From NCBI GenBank assembly GCA_028751875.1, contig CM054157.1, positions 347,322 through 411,321 of the forward strand: a DNA stretch of 64,000 nt, read 5' to 3'. Numbering within the stretch: the first letter of the stretch is position 1; every line of letters starts with the position of its first letter. This DNA comes from Rapana venosa. Its lineage: Eukaryota > Mollusca > Gastropoda > Neogastropoda > Muricidae. Position numbers and translations under genes: made by a program. Shown piece after piece: positions 1 to 10,473 of this stretch. The notes under the pieces are model-generated. The model made no database searches, was not told where the DNA came from, and was given only the letters and a program-made list of their open reading frames with translations.

Positions 1-147
1 GCTGTACTGTGCAGTACTGTAGTTAGTGTAATCTGTCGGTGCTGTACTGTGGTTCAGTACTGTTGTTAGTGTAATCTGTTGGTGCTGTACTGTGGTTCAG
101 TACTGTAGTTAGTGTAATCTGTTGGTGCTGTACTGTGCAGTACTGGG
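1..147. repeat. 40-43 bp tandem repeat, about 3.5 copies
   Basis: Three consecutive units each start GCTGTACTGTG and end GTGTAATCTGTYGGT. The first unit is 40 bp and the next two are 43 bp, with a partial fourth unit. The array is cut by the window edge, so its true length is unknown. Confidence 0.85.
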
Positions 148-181
148 ATGTCGTGGGTTGCAGTCTAGTGTGCACTGGTCA

Positions 182-643
182 GCCGTGATGTGTTAGTCGG
201 TGATGTGTTATGCTGTACTGTGATATTCGGTGATGTGTTTATTATGCTGCACTGTGTTATTCGGTGTGTTATGCTGCACTGTGTTATTCGGTGATGTGTT
301 ATGCAGTACTGTGATATTCGGTGATGTGTTATGCTGCACTGTGTTATTCGGTGATGTGTTATGCTGCACTGTGTTATTCGGTGATGTGTTATGCAGTACT
401 GTGATATTCGGTGATGTGTTTATTATGGTGTACTGTGTTATTCGGTGATGTGTTATGCTGCACTGTGTTATTTGGTGATGTGTTATGCTGCACTGTGTTA
501 TTCGGTGATGTGTTTATTGTGCTGCACTGTGTTATTCGGTGATGTGTTTATTATGCTGCACTGTGTTAATCAGTGATGTGTTATGCTGCACTGTGTTATT
601 TGCTGATGTGTTATGCTGCACTGTGTTATTCGGTGATGTGTTA
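182..643. repeat. 30-bp minisatellite, about 15 copies
   Basis: The unit is GTGATGTGTTATGCTGCACT followed by GTGTTATTCG. Variants replace TGCTGC with TGCAGTAC or insert TTTAT. Because 30 is divisible by three, one plus-strand frame reads a 10-residue hydrophobic, cysteine-rich cycle (FGDVLCCTVL). This is a by-product of the repeat and I do not call it a gene. Confidence 0.9.
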
Positions 644-838
644 TCCTTTCCTCTGCCTGTCTCCTCTCCTCTGCCTGTCTCCTCTCCTCTCCTCTGCCTG
701 TCTCCTCTCCTCTGCCTGTCTCCTCTCCTCTCCTCTGCCTGTCTCCTCTCCTCTCCTCTGCCTGTCTCCTCCTCTGCCTGTCTCCTCTCCTCTGCCTGTC
801 TCCTGTCTCCTCTCCTCTCCTCTGCCTGGCTTCTGTCT
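644..838. repeat. 18-bp pyrimidine-rich minisatellite
   Basis: Units of CTCCTCTCCTCTGCCTGT and shortened forms run head to tail. On the minus strand the unit reads ACAGGCAGAGGAGAGGAG. That matches the sequence just downstream of the conserved KLPSQINRD segment of the gag-like ORF next door, so the array may have expanded out of that coding sequence. Confidence 0.85.
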
Positions 839-1110
839 CTGTTGATTTGACTGGGCAGCTTCTTATAGTAATACACCGGTGTTCGCTGAGCCGCCATGTT
901 CCTATCACTTGAGCCAGCTCTCAGTCACACAGCGGTTGTGTGGTCGTGTGGTAGTGTTGTTTCTGCAAGGCACCTGGTGTCACTTCCAGTGTTGTATGGT
1001 ATCCCGACAACTGGCATGGTGCTGCTTTATCTGGTAATTGTAGCACAAAATGCAAAGTCCAGGCCTGCCCATAGCCAAGGGAGATTACACTTATCAACGA
1101 GAGAGATTTT
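645..1110 (-). pseudogene. Degraded copy of a gag-like repeated ORF
   Basis: On the minus strand this region is homologous to 15825-16090. Both have an ACCATGCCRGTTGTYGG start, then a T-[TA]-L-E-V-x-x-G-A-L peptide, then an ATGGCG start codon followed by K-[LP]-P-S-Q-[IL]-N-R-D and a run of basic and acidic residues. The pieces here lie in at least two reading frames (the LEV segment near 985-1000 and the Met-Ala segment ending at 897), so the copy is broken. Downstream the coding part dissolves into the 18-bp minisatellite. Peptides with a PSQ-x-x-RD core and many Arg, Glu and Gln residues resemble, from memory, N-terminal segments of transposon-associated ORFs in molluscs. That assignment is an inference; the homology between the two copies is direct. 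Confidence 0.5.
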
Positions 1111-1118
1111 TTAATTTT

Positions 1119-1204
1119 ATTTTTTAATTCTTTTATATCGAGGATAATGGAAAAAGCACTTATGTGATTTTTTACATCTTGTCCCCGTCTGTATGCAGTT
1201 TTAT

Positions 1205-1207
<3 letters not shown>
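1119..1207 (-). mobile_element. SINE 3' fragment (family 1)
   Basis: Reading the minus strand, the segment carries the family's 3' signature: a CCCCGT/ACGGGG block, then TTCCATTATCCTCGATATAA and an A-rich AGAATTAA end. It lacks the tRNA-like head. A (GA)n tract follows directly at the truncation point. Confidence 0.75.
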
Positions 1208-1270
<63 letters not shown>

Positions 1271-1530
1271 GACAGTGGTAGAGACAAAGACAGAAACAAT
1301 TAGCTGGAGAAATACAAAGACAGAGAGAGAGACACACACAGTGAGAAAGACAGAGGCACAGAGAGAGAGACAGAGAGAGAGAGACAGAGGGACGGAGAGA
1401 GAGTCAGAGGAAGAGTCAGAGATAGAGGCAGAGAAAGACAAAGAGAAAAAGACAGAAAAAGAGACAAGTAGAGAAAGACAGGAAGAGAAGCAGATACACA
1501 GACAGACAGACAGGCAGATTTAGAGACCAA
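1208..1530. repeat. (GA)n microsatellite and degenerate GACA tract
   Basis: An uninterrupted GA run of about 58 bp (1209-1266) is followed by about 260 bp of GAGACAGA-type purine-rich sequence ending in GACAGACAGACAGG. Open frames here on both strands (Arg/Glu or Ser/Leu rich) are repeat artefacts. Confidence 0.95.
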
Positions 1531-1767
1531 CACAAAGACATCAAAAGTGAGGGAGAGAAAGAGGGCTTGTCTGCCTTACATGTGAGCAGGGGGACTTGTG
1601 GGGTACAGACTGGCCTCCTTCCACCAACAGCTGCTCACCTCTAGCTGCTGACTCTTTAACGGCCTGGCATCCAGTGCAGCCTGCACTGGGAGAAGGAAGG
1701 GTGGCCGCCGCTTCCAGACTACAGCTGCTCAGGGTGCTGTGCAGGCCCCAGTGACTTCAGGGAGGAT

Positions 1768-1770
<3 letters not shown>
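1531..1770. other. Non-repetitive interval, no gene seen
   Basis: About 240 bp of mixed-composition sequence between two GA arrays. I see no ORF of note, no RNA gene and no match to other parts of the window. Confidence 0.5.

Positions 1771-1854
<84 letters not shown>
1771..1854. repeat. (GA)n microsatellite
   Basis: A nearly perfect GA run of about 84 bp. Confidence 0.97.
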
Positions 1855-1855
<1 letters not shown>

Positions 1856-1970
1856 ATGAATTGTTTGCCTTTGGCTTGAGGTTCTCTGGACACAGTTCAT
1901 TAACAATTCTAGGAAAGACATTCAAGATCTTCGCTAGCGGATAAAGCCACTGACACTTCCATGTCAAATA

Positions 1971-2106
1971 TTTGGAAAGTAAGTGTGAAAAGCACATGCG
2001 TGAACAGTCTGACAGGTTATGTCCCTTTGCCCCTTTAGCGACCTCGTCTCATTGCTATGCATAAGAGCTAGAGACTTCAAGGACGACAACTCTTCTTTCG
2101 TTCTGA
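1971..2106 (+). repeat. Short interspersed repeat 'TTTGGAAAG', copy 1
   Basis: Starts TTTGGAAAGTAAGTGTGAAA, passes through CCTTTGCCCCTTTAGCG and TCATTGCTATGCATAAGAG, and ends GACAACTCTTC. Four other copies lie at 12390 (+), 24621 (-), 25575 (-) and 33373 (-). A GA-rich simple repeat starts just after its right end. It has no coding capacity and no tRNA-like promoter that I can see. Confidence 0.75.
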
Positions 2107-2127
2107 GAGGAGAGCGAGCGAGCGAGC

Positions 2128-2159
<32 letters not shown>

Positions 2160-2310
2160 AGAGAGCGACAGGCAGGCACGCAGGCACGCAGGCAGGCAAG
2201 CAGGTAGAGAGAGACAGAGAGAGATACAGAGAGAGAGAGAAAGAGAGAGCAATAGCTTTAATGAACAGAGAGACGAGAGAGACAGGAAGGGACAGGGACG
2301 GAGAGAGCTG
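2107..2310. repeat. GAGC/GA and GGCA-rich simple repeat
   Basis: GAGCGAGCGAGC, then GA runs, then a short CAGGCACG/CAGGCAGG tract, then GA-rich sequence. It forms the simple-repeat neighbour of the short interspersed repeat to its left. Confidence 0.9.
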
Positions 2311-3040
2311 TAATGAACAAAATTCCATTTGATTTTTGGGTCAGTTTATCAAAAGAGAAAAAAAATTCAGCCATCTAACATCACAATTAAGATTTTTTTA
2401 AGTTATCAGTATGATAAATATTTGAAGTTCATGCGTTCTTAATTTGTTTTAGAAGTTGTTTGTCTGGTATTTCCCCTTTTCTTCTTATCTTTTGGTTTAT
2501 TGCTTTGTTCATATAATGTTTAGGTTTTAACTTTAACCCAAATATTCATAGTTTCATACGCTAACTGATCTCCAATCAAAAGACTGAATACAACTGCTGG
2601 TGAGTTTTTGTTGCAGAGCACTGCATCAACTGTTGTGAATTACACGCCAACCTAAAACTCCATAGTGAAACCTAACTTTACCACATTCTGAAAACAAAGC
2701 AAGCTAAAAAACAAACAAACAAACAAACAAACAAACAAACAAACAAACGAAACGGTAACTGTGCTGAAAAAGTTTGAAGTATACTCTAGCACAAAAGAAC
2801 CGTGTGACAACTGACTAAAGGAAGAGTGCAGTGTTGCAGTGTATTCTCCAGCTTATGGAATAACAGAAAAGAAATGATGTCAAACCCATCACACCAGAAA
2901 GAGGTGAAGATAAAGAAAGGGAAGAGAGAAAAAAATGAAAAAGGAGAAGAAAGAGGAGGAAGAAAAAGAAGGAGGAGGAGGAGTAGGACAAGAAGAAGAA
3001 GGAAAATCAAGGAGAATAAAAACAAGAGGAACAAGAGTGT
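2311..3040. other. AT-rich interval with (CAAA)n and a GAA-rich tract
   Basis: AT-rich sequence with no gene recognised. It contains a perfect (CAAA)n run of about 40 bp at 2708-2747 and a purine-rich GAA/GGA stretch at about 2895-3030. Confidence 0.6.
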
Positions 3041-3042
3041 AC

Positions 3043-3096
<54 letters not shown>
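3041..3096. repeat. (CA)n microsatellite
   Basis: An almost perfect CA run of about 55 bp following the purine tract. Confidence 0.97.
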
Positions 3097-3099
<3 letters not shown>

Positions 3100-3346
3100 A
3101 AAAAAAAAACAGGCAAATGATCAATTCTGTGATCTGTAAGTCCTCCCTTCCCAGGTCCTACACTCAACCACTTCAAGACATGGAAACAACAATCCTTCCC
3201 CCCCCTGCAAACAGGCAAACAATGAGTGACGAGGAGAGAGTGTGCAGTGAAAGGCAACAAGTGTCTGAATGAGCACACCTCGATACTGGTCATGCTGCAA
3301 CTTCTACAGCACTTAGAAACAAACAATTCTAGCTGCATCCCCTCCC

Positions 3347-3348
3347 CT

Positions 3349-3421
<73 letters not shown>
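3347..3421. repeat. (C)n then (CT)n microsatellite
   Basis: A C homopolymer of about 13 bp runs into about 60 bp of perfect CT. The 250 bp to its left (3097-3346) shows no gene. Confidence 0.95.
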
Positions 3422-3425
<4 letters not shown>

Positions 3426-3499
3426 GAGCTCAGTTTTTTAAATTCCTTTTCCCCTGTTTCAATACATCTGATTGTCCTTGTTTCTTTTTGTTTTTTTAA

Positions 3500-3717
3500 A
3501 TTATTTTGTCAAAACATTCTCCATCAATTCCTTTTAACCTTGTTCGTCTTTTATCAGTTTTTGGCCCTTCTTTCCATTTTTGAATGCTTCTTAATAGACT
3601 GGCAAAATGCATAGTCACACACATGCATATAATTATATACCTTTCAGAAACAAGGAAAACAAAACAAAAACTCACCAAAACAGAACCCAAAAAAGCAAAG
3701 CAAACAAAACCTATCTT
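3500..3717 (+). repeat. Dispersed repeat 'ATTCTC-x-ATTCCTTT', copy 1
   Basis: Shares an ordered set of words with 15355-15500 and 18641-18790: CATTCTC or CCTTCTC, then AATTCCTTT, then a CTTTC/CTTCT block, then GACTGGCAAA or ACAAATTGC. In this copy and the copy at 18641 the next sequence is a CTGT-rich tract. It is diverged, non-coding and of unknown class. Confidence 0.4.
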
Positions 3718-3868
3718 CTGTGTCTGTCTGTATGTCTGTCCGTCCGTCTCTGTTTTTCTTATATCATTCTGTTTGCATCTCTGTCTGTCTGTCTGTCTGT
3801 CTGTCTGTATCTCTTTCATTCACTCTTTTTCTTTCTCTCTGTCTATCTTGTCTGTATGTCTGTCTGTC

Positions 3869-3899
<31 letters not shown>

Positions 3900-3900
3900 G
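3718..3900. repeat. (CTGT)n/(CT)n microsatellite
   Basis: Runs of CTGT interrupted by short pyrimidine segments, ending in CT repeats. Confidence 0.93.
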
Positions 3901-4689
3901 AAAAGGTTTTTTAAAATTTCTTTCCTAATAGAGAGTAAATGACTTTACGGTTATGTACAGTACACCACATTGATATGTTGTCAATCCATGCACATTCTTT
4001 TCTTTCTTTATTACTCATTTGTTAACGTCTGCGATAAATTATTCTTCATATATTTTCATCCATATCCCAAATCATACAAACCAGTGTTGAAAACTAAGTA
4101 CTGTATCCGCCATTGAAATTTAAAAAAAATCATATGAAACCAGAGTGTTTCTGTCTGCATGGGCTGTGTTGAGATGGAAAAGTAAGTTAAGAGTTATTCA
4201 CCTTGACAACGGTATTTGACGGCTCGTTTCACGTGGAAACAAAACAGGAAGGGAAGCATCCCCTGCATTGTTGTGTCATCGTGGAAAGAAAGAAAAAAAG
4301 AAAGAATGAAAGAAAGAAAGAAATAATGAAAGAAAGAAAGAGAATATTGGAAGATTCTCAATAGCAATGGGGTTGATCCTTATGAGATGACACAACAGTC
4401 ATGGTCCTCGCACCCAGCTTCACCTGACAACTAACTGTATCAGCATCGTGACTGACATTGTTTTCAGCAACAGCGCGCACACCCCTGAAGAAGCGTTCAG
4501 GAGGTACACAGGGCTGAAGGCATACAAGCTCTGCGGTTCTGGTCAGTTCGTGATCCTTGGACATAGGTACAGACCTGGCGGATTTCAGAACGTAATGGTC
4601 ATGGCTGAAGAGTGTAGTTCATGTCGGTACACATGGTGCACTTCTTCTCTCCGGCCTGTCCTCTTCCCCGTTTACCTTCATGTCATGAT
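3901..4689. other. Interval without a recognised gene
   Basis: Mixed sequence with a GAAA-rich patch at 4284-4342. A plus-strand frame from 4448 reads 70-80 residues of ordinary composition before entering TG repeats, and a minus-strand frame overlaps it. I recognise no domain and do not call either a gene. Confidence 0.5.
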
Positions 4690-5187
4690 TTTAGTCAGTC
4701 AGTTAGTCAGTCAGTCAGTCAGTGTGTGTGTGCATGTGTGTGTGTGCGTGTGTGTCTGTGCATGCGTGCGCGTGTTTAATAAAAGGGGATGTCTGTGTGT
4801 GTAATAAAAGGGGATGTGTGTATATGTGTCGGTGTGTGTGTGTGTGTGTGTTGTGTGTGTGTGTGTGTGTGTAATAAAAGGGGATGTGTGTATATGTGTG
4901 TGTGTGTAATAAAAGGGGATGTGTGCATATGTGTGTGTGCGCGTGTGTGTGTGTGTGTAATAAAAGGGGATGTGTGTTTGTGTGCGTGAGTGTGTGTGTA
5001 ATAAAAGGGGATGTCTGTGTGTGCAATAAAAGGGTATGTGTATATATGTGTGTGTGTGTGTGTCTGTGCTTGTGTGCGTGCGTGCGTGTGTATTTATTAA
5101 AAGGGGATGTGTGTGCGTGCGTGATTGTGTGTGTGTAATAAAAGGGGATGTCTGTGTGTGTAATAAGAGGGATGTGTGGGTGTATGT

Positions 5188-5228
<41 letters not shown>
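4690..5228. repeat. TG-rich minisatellite with AATAAAAGGGG blocks
   Basis: Stretches of (TG)n alternate with a conserved AATAAAAGGGGATGT core, seen at least nine times at irregular spacing (for example 4780, 4803, 4873, 4908, 4959, 5002, 5024 and 5137). Plus-strand frames read Cys/Val cycles with NKRG or IKGDV; these are repeat artefacts. Confidence 0.9.
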
Positions 5229-5230
<2 letters not shown>

Positions 5231-5442
5231 CGGACATGTGTGTACTTGTACTTGTCTGTTGTATTTTCCAAATGCACTGCCCGCTGTTTGTGTGTAACAT
5301 TGTTAGTGCTCATAGTAGTTCCCGACAATAAACATGACAGAGCAAGCTTGATGAAATCACCACAGTTCCTATCATGGATTTTATGTATTTATTTATTCAT
5401 GTGTTCATTTATTTATTTATTCATTTATTTATTATTCATTAA

Positions 5443-5694
5443 CTCTTTTATTTCAGGGGACAATGGAATAGGCACTCATGTGTGTGTGTGTGTGTGGGGG
5501 GGGGGGGGATTGCATCTAGTACCTGTGTGTATGCGGTTTTTGCAAATTTTGTCATCCCTTCCGACTGGCACACAAGGGCCTACTCTTCCGAAAAGCGGAA
5601 CAGGTTTTAACAGGTGCGCAAGATGTTCGAACCCAGGTCAGCAGATCACGAGCACGATGTGCAACGCTCTGACCACCAGGCTGTCCTGCCCCCC
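5443..5694 (-). mobile_element. SINE family 1, near full length
   Basis: On the minus strand it begins with a tRNA-like head, GGGGGGCAGGACAGCCTGG, carrying an A-box-like segment and GGGTTCGAAC as B box. The body has the TCTTGCGCAC, GGAAGAGTAGG and GTGCC-x-GTCGGAA blocks, and the 3' end reads ATTCCATTGTCC followed by AT-rich sequence. The 3' part contains a TG/G-run insertion at 5480-5508. Homology to at least eight other copies in the window supports the call. Confidence 0.82.
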
Positions 5695-5869
5695 AGTAGC
5701 TGGCACATGGAAGCCCCATCTTTTGACATTCACAGTAGCTCATTTCTTAGTGGTGTGTGTGCGATTTTCCATCTTGTATCTAGAATTTAGTTTGTTCAAG
5801 AAAACCTGAATATCTGGTTTTTATTTTGTTTATTCTGTTTCTCTGTATAAAATATGTTCGCAGTAGAAT

Positions 5870-6300
5870 AATCAAATCGAGTCTATCATTCTATCTCTTT
5901 TGATGTTTTCTATTGTACCGAAAAGTAATTCACAATTAAAGTTCTGTGACAGATATCTCATCTTTCCTTTAACATATTTTCCAGTTGAAACCAAACAGAT
6001 TGTGAGTACTGACAAAAGTGTAAATAGTGCTCTATCGTGTCCTTTTCCTCGTTGCAAAAACTACATCTATCGCCGTCAGTAATGCCCATCTTCATCAAGA
6101 TACTATTTGTCACCAATTTTTTCTGCAGCATATTTTGGTCTGAAACCACTCAATGTGAAGTCTGGTATTTGTTGCACCGTTTTGAGGGCTGCATTCCAGT
6201 CAATGGCGGTGTGAAGTTTGCCCCCAGTGCACAAAGGGTCAATGTCCATCATTTCTGTTTCCTCTGTCATAAAATTTTTAGTATCAAAAGCCTGGGATCC
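5870..6300 (-). pseudogene. LINE C-terminal fragment with CX2C zinc-knuckle-like motif
   Basis: A minus-strand frame (6149 to 5958) contains TNSILMKMGI, then CSFCNEEKDTIEHYLHFC, then W near the end. This C-x2-C-x7-H-x4-C arrangement following a K-x-G-I segment is characteristic of the zf-RVT region at the C-terminus of some LINE reverse transcriptases. Upstream residues to about 6300 look similar to LINE sequence, but the frame is interrupted. No RT core is present, so this is a 3' fragment. Confidence 0.6.
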
Positions 6301-6339
6301 CCTTGTGTCGGAACTGCATTATTTGCTTCTTCTCTGCTT

Positions 6340-7288
6340 TATCTGTCTTCTCTGTCGTCTCTGTCTTCTCTGCTTTCTCTGTCGTCTCTGTCGTCTCTGT
6401 CTTCTCTGCTTTCTCTGTCGTCTCTGTCTTCTCTGCTTTCTCTGTCTTCTCTGATTTCTCTGCTTTCTCTGTCTTCTCTGATTTCTCTGCTTTCTCTGTC
6501 TTCTCTACTTTCTCTGCTTTCTCTGTCGTCTTTGTCTTCTCTGCTTTTCTCTGTCGTCTTTGTCTTCTCTGCTTTCTCTGTCTTCTCTGCTTTCTCTGTC
6601 GTCTTTGTCTTCTCTGCTTTCTCTGTCTTCTCTGCTTTCTCTGTCTTCTCTACTTTCTCTGCTTTCTCTGTCTTCTCTACTTTCTCTGCTTTCTCTGTCT
6701 TCTCTGCTTTCTCTGCTTTCTCTGTCGTCTCTGCTTTCTCTGCTTTCTCTGTCTTCTCTGCTTTCTCTGCTTTCTCTGTCTTCTCTACTTTCTCTGCTTT
6801 CTCTGTCTTCTCTACTTTCTCTGCTTTCTCTGTCTTCTCTGTCTTCTCTGTCGTCTCTGTTTTCTCTGCTTTCTCTGTCTTCTCTGTCGTCTCTGCTTTC
6901 TCTGTTTTCTCTGCTTTCTCTGTCTTCTCTGTCGTCTCTGCTTTCTATGCTTTCTCTGTCTTCTCTGTCTTCTCTGCTTTCTCTGTCTTCTCTGCTTTCT
7001 CTCTCTTCTCTGCTTTCTCTGTCTTCTCTACTTTCTCTGCTTTCTCTGCTTTCTCTGTCTTCTCTGCTTTCTCTGTCGTCTCTGTCTTCTCTGCTTTCTC
7101 TGTCTTCTCTGCTTTCTCTGTCTTCTCTGCTTTCTCTGTCTTCTCTGTCTTCTCTGCTTTCTCTGTCGTCTCTGTCTTCTCTGTCTTTTCTGCTTTCTCT
7201 GTCGTCTCTGTCTTCTCTGCTTTCTCTTGTCTTCTCTGCTTTCTCTGTCTTCTCTGCTTTCTCTGTCTTCTCTGCTTTCTCTGTCTTG
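6340..7288. repeat. 9-bp pyrimidine minisatellite, about 105 units
   Basis: Degenerate 9-bp units of TTCTCTGYY (TTCTCTGCT, TTCTCTGTC, GTCTCTGTC). The minus strand reads a Lys/Glu/Ala/Thr cycle (EKAEKTEKA) and the plus strand reads Ser/Phe/Val/Ala or Ser/Leu cycles. It is open in several frames, which explains frames of up to 446 codons that are not genes. Confidence 0.95.
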
Positions 7289-7439
7289 TGGTTCTGGGCC
7301 TGCAGTGTGGAACAGTCAGGAGCAGTGAGGGTGTGCGGGGACTCCGCTCAAGCACAGTGCTCCTATGCCGACCATAGCCATGAAGGTTAGACAACTCCTC
7401 CCTGCACGCGTGACACCATCTCCACACAGCCCATAATTA

Positions 7440-7695
7440 TGGCAAGGTATGTAAGAGAGAGACAGAGACAGACAGACAGACACAGAGGGAGACAGAAAGA
7501 GAGAGACAGAGAAAGAGACAGACTGACTGACAGAGAGAGACAGATGGAGAGACAGAGAGAGACAGATGGAGAAACAGAGAGAGACAGATGGAGAGACAGA
7601 GAGAGACAGACAGAGATAGACATGGGAGAGACGGAGATAGACAGATAGACATAGAGACAGAGCGAGCGAGCGAGCGAGCGAGAGAGATAGAGAGA

Positions 7696-7740
<45 letters not shown>

Positions 7741-7757
7741 CAGAGAGAGAGAGAGTG
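7440..7757. repeat. GACA/GA simple-repeat tract
   Basis: GAGAGACAGA-rich sequence with GATGGAGA units at 7540-7600, GAGC repeats at 7661-7682 and GA runs to 7755. Confidence 0.95.
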
Positions 7758-7800
7758 CATGTTGTGGGTAACGCCCAGAGTGCTTAAGCCGAGGAATGCT

Positions 7801-7860
7801 TAACAACAGCAGCAGCAGCAACAACAACAACAGCAACAACAACAGCAACAGGAACAACTC
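7801..7860. repeat. CAA/CAG trinucleotide tract
   Basis: (CAG)n(CAA)n ending ACAGGAACAACTC. It is similar to the larger CAA/CAG tract at 11931-12235 on the far side of the LINE between them. Confidence 0.85.
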
Positions 7861-7900
7861 TTCTTCTTCCTCTTCGTCCATCGGGATCGATGATGACCAT

Positions 7901-9875
7901 CTATTCGTCCTGGGATTGCGAGGGTCCATTTCTGTGGGTGCGAAGATGACTTATTTGGCCAATCCGTGCTTGAAAAGTTCTTGAGCAGTATGGACAGGGT
8001 ATAGTGGCTGCTTTTGGAGACTTGGAGGCTCTAACTTTCCTGCATTGTTCAGCTGTCGCAATTCTGTTTGCTTTGTGGGCCTTGGCGCCACTGTGTACAG
8101 CTGCTCGCCACTGTGGCCTCTCCATTGCTGCCTGCTCCCATGAGTTTATCTCAATGTTGAAGGCTTTCAGTGAGACTTTCAGAGTGTCCTTGAAGCGTTT
8201 CTTCTGGCCTCCCTGGGAGCGCTTTCCATGCTGAAGTTCGCTAAACAGAAGTTTCTTGGGGAGCCGATGGTCTGGCATGCGAACTACATGGCCTGCCCAG
8301 CGAAGCTGGGTCTGCATCAGGATGGTGTGGATGCTGGGAAGGTTTGCTATAGTGAGCACCTCAGTGTCTGGGATCTTGTCCTGCCACTTGATGCCAAACA
8401 GTTTTCTCAAACAGGTGGTGTGGAAGTGGTTCAGCTTTTTAGCATGGCGTTGGTAGACTGTCCATGACTCTGAGCCATAGAGCAAGGTGGTGATCACTAC
8501 CGCTTTGTAGACCTTGATCTTGGTTTCTGTTGAGATGCCTCTCCTGTCCCACACATTCTTTCGGAGTCTGCCAAAGGCAGAGATTGCTTTGGCGAGTCTG
8601 GTGTTGACCTCATCATCAATAGCTACTGTGCAGGAGAGGGTACTGCCAAGATAAGTAAATTTGTCCACTGCTTTGAGTCTATGTCCATTTACGGAGATGT
8701 TTGGTTCAACGTAGGACTTCCATGGGGCTGGTTGGTGCATTACCTCAGTCTTCTTGGTACTGATTGTCAACCCAAAGTTGTCGCAAGCATCAGAGAACTT
8801 GTCAACACTGTCTTGCATGTCGGCTTCAGAAGCAGCATTGAGGGCGCAATCATCAGCAAACAGGAAGTTGTTAATGATATCTGTTGAGACTTTGGTTTTT
8901 GCTTGAAGCCTCCTGAGATTGAAGAGTGATCCATCATACCTGTACCTGATGCTGACACCAGCATCCGAATCTCTGAACGCATCTGACAGCATTGCCAAAA
9001 ACATGAGGCTGAACAGGGTGGGAGCAAGAACACAGCCCTGATTCACTCCGTTGGTGACTGGGAAGGGTTCAGATGCCTCTCCGTTGTCTTGTACTCTGGC
9101 CAGCATACCATCATGGAACTGACGTACGATGGCGATGAATTTTCTTGGGCAGCCGTACTTCGCCATGATTCTCCATAGACCCTCTTTGCTAACAGTATCA
9201 AAGGCCTTGGTCAGATCAACAAAGGTGGAGTAGAGGTCAGTGTTTTGTTCCTGACACTTCTCTTGGAGCTGCCTGGCAGCAAACACCATGTCGATAGTCC
9301 CGTGATCTTTCCGGAAGCCACATTGACTCTCTGGAAGAAGGTCTTGCTCAAGGTGGACTATGAGCCGGTTCAGCAGTACTCTGGCCAGGACCTTGCATGC
9401 GATGGACAGCAGGGATATTCCTCAGTGGTTGTCACAGGCCTGGTAGTTTCCTTTGTTCTTGTATAGATGTATGATGGAGGCATTTTTGAAGTCTTGCGGA
9501 AGTGTCTCATGCTGCCACACGACTTGGAAGAGCTCATGAAGTTTTTCAGTCAGTGCTCTGCCACCCCTTTTGTAGATCTCAGCTGGGATTGAGTCTGCGC
9601 CGGGTGCTTTACCACTGGACAGCAGGCGAATTGCTTTCTGGATCTCCTCAAAAGGTTGGTATGGCACTCATCGTCTCGTCGACTGGAACTTGTGGGAGGC
9701 GGTTAATAGCTTCGTCGTTCAGGGTAGTAGGACGGTTTAGAACATTGTCAAAATGTTCAGCCCATCTCTCAAAGATCTTTTTCTTTGTCAGTGATGAGAG
9801 TAGACCCATCTGCACTGAGGAGAGGTGGTGATGATCTTGATGTGGTGGGACCATAGATCTCTTTGAGTCCATCAT
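7901..9875 (-). pseudogene. LINE A reverse transcriptase and C2H2 zinc finger
   Basis: The N-terminal RT (9667 to 9422) has GKAPGADSIPAEIYK and IIHLYKNKG. It ends at a TGA that replaces an expected Arg codon, after which the same frame continues to 7901. The main part shows motif A (FVDLTKAFD), motif B (GVNQGCVLAP), motif C (FLFADD) and the downstream FTYLGS and LRWAGHVVRMPD segments. The last 30 residues hold CPYCSRTF followed by HLRTH, a C2H2 finger. A frameshift at about 9650-9670 separates a short upstream frame (9875-9648). If repaired it would be a typical RT for this family; as it stands it is a pseudogene with mild damage. Confidence 0.88.
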
Positions 9876-10473
9876 AGAAGTTCTTCATGTCATTTCTGTC
9901 AGCATATCCTTGGATCTCATCTGCTTTATTGCCGATCCAGGAGTCTTGCATCTGACGCAGCTTTAGCTGGATGGTGCTACGCTTGTTCCTCAGTGCATCT
10001 TTCTTTGCTGTTGATGTTGGGTCATAAAGGTGGGCTTTATAGGCACAGCGCTTGTCTTCCAATAACTGTGTGATCTCTTCACAGTTCTCATCAAACCAGT
10101 CCCTGTGTCGCCTGGAAGTAGGGCCGAGGCACTCCATAGCTGTGTTATACACGATCTCACGGAGTGTTCCCCATGCTGATTCCACGTTTTGGCTATCCAG
10201 CACAATGGGCTCTAGGCGTTCCTCCAAGGCGGCAGCAAGAGAGCGCTTGACTGTGTCGTTCTTCATCTTGTTGACATTCAGGCCTTTAGGTGCTTTCACA
10301 CCTTGTGGCCGTCTTCTGGGCTGGACACGCAACCTGATCTTTGAGACGATGAGACGGTGGTCTGTCCAACATTCTGCTCCACACATGGCCTTTGTGACAC
10401 GAACATCCTGCCTGTCCCTCTTCCTGGTGATGACATAGTCAATAAGATGCCAGTGCCTAGAGCGGGGATGCAT
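9769..10473 (-). pseudogene. LINE A endonuclease end and linker
   Basis: This 234-codon stretch continues the second endonuclease frame after the stop at 10546. It contains YVITRKRDRQDV and the CWTDHRLI motif, whose Asp-His pair is the last catalytic element of APE nucleases, near its residue 34. After that comes a charged helical linker of about 150 residues leading to the RT. A frameshift separates it from the RT frames at about 9770-9875. Confidence 0.85.

Noticed and set aside
6037..7377. A 446-codon plus-strand frame of Ser/Phe/Val/Ala
   Set aside because: It reads the 9-bp pyrimidine repeat and begins inside LINE-derived sequence.
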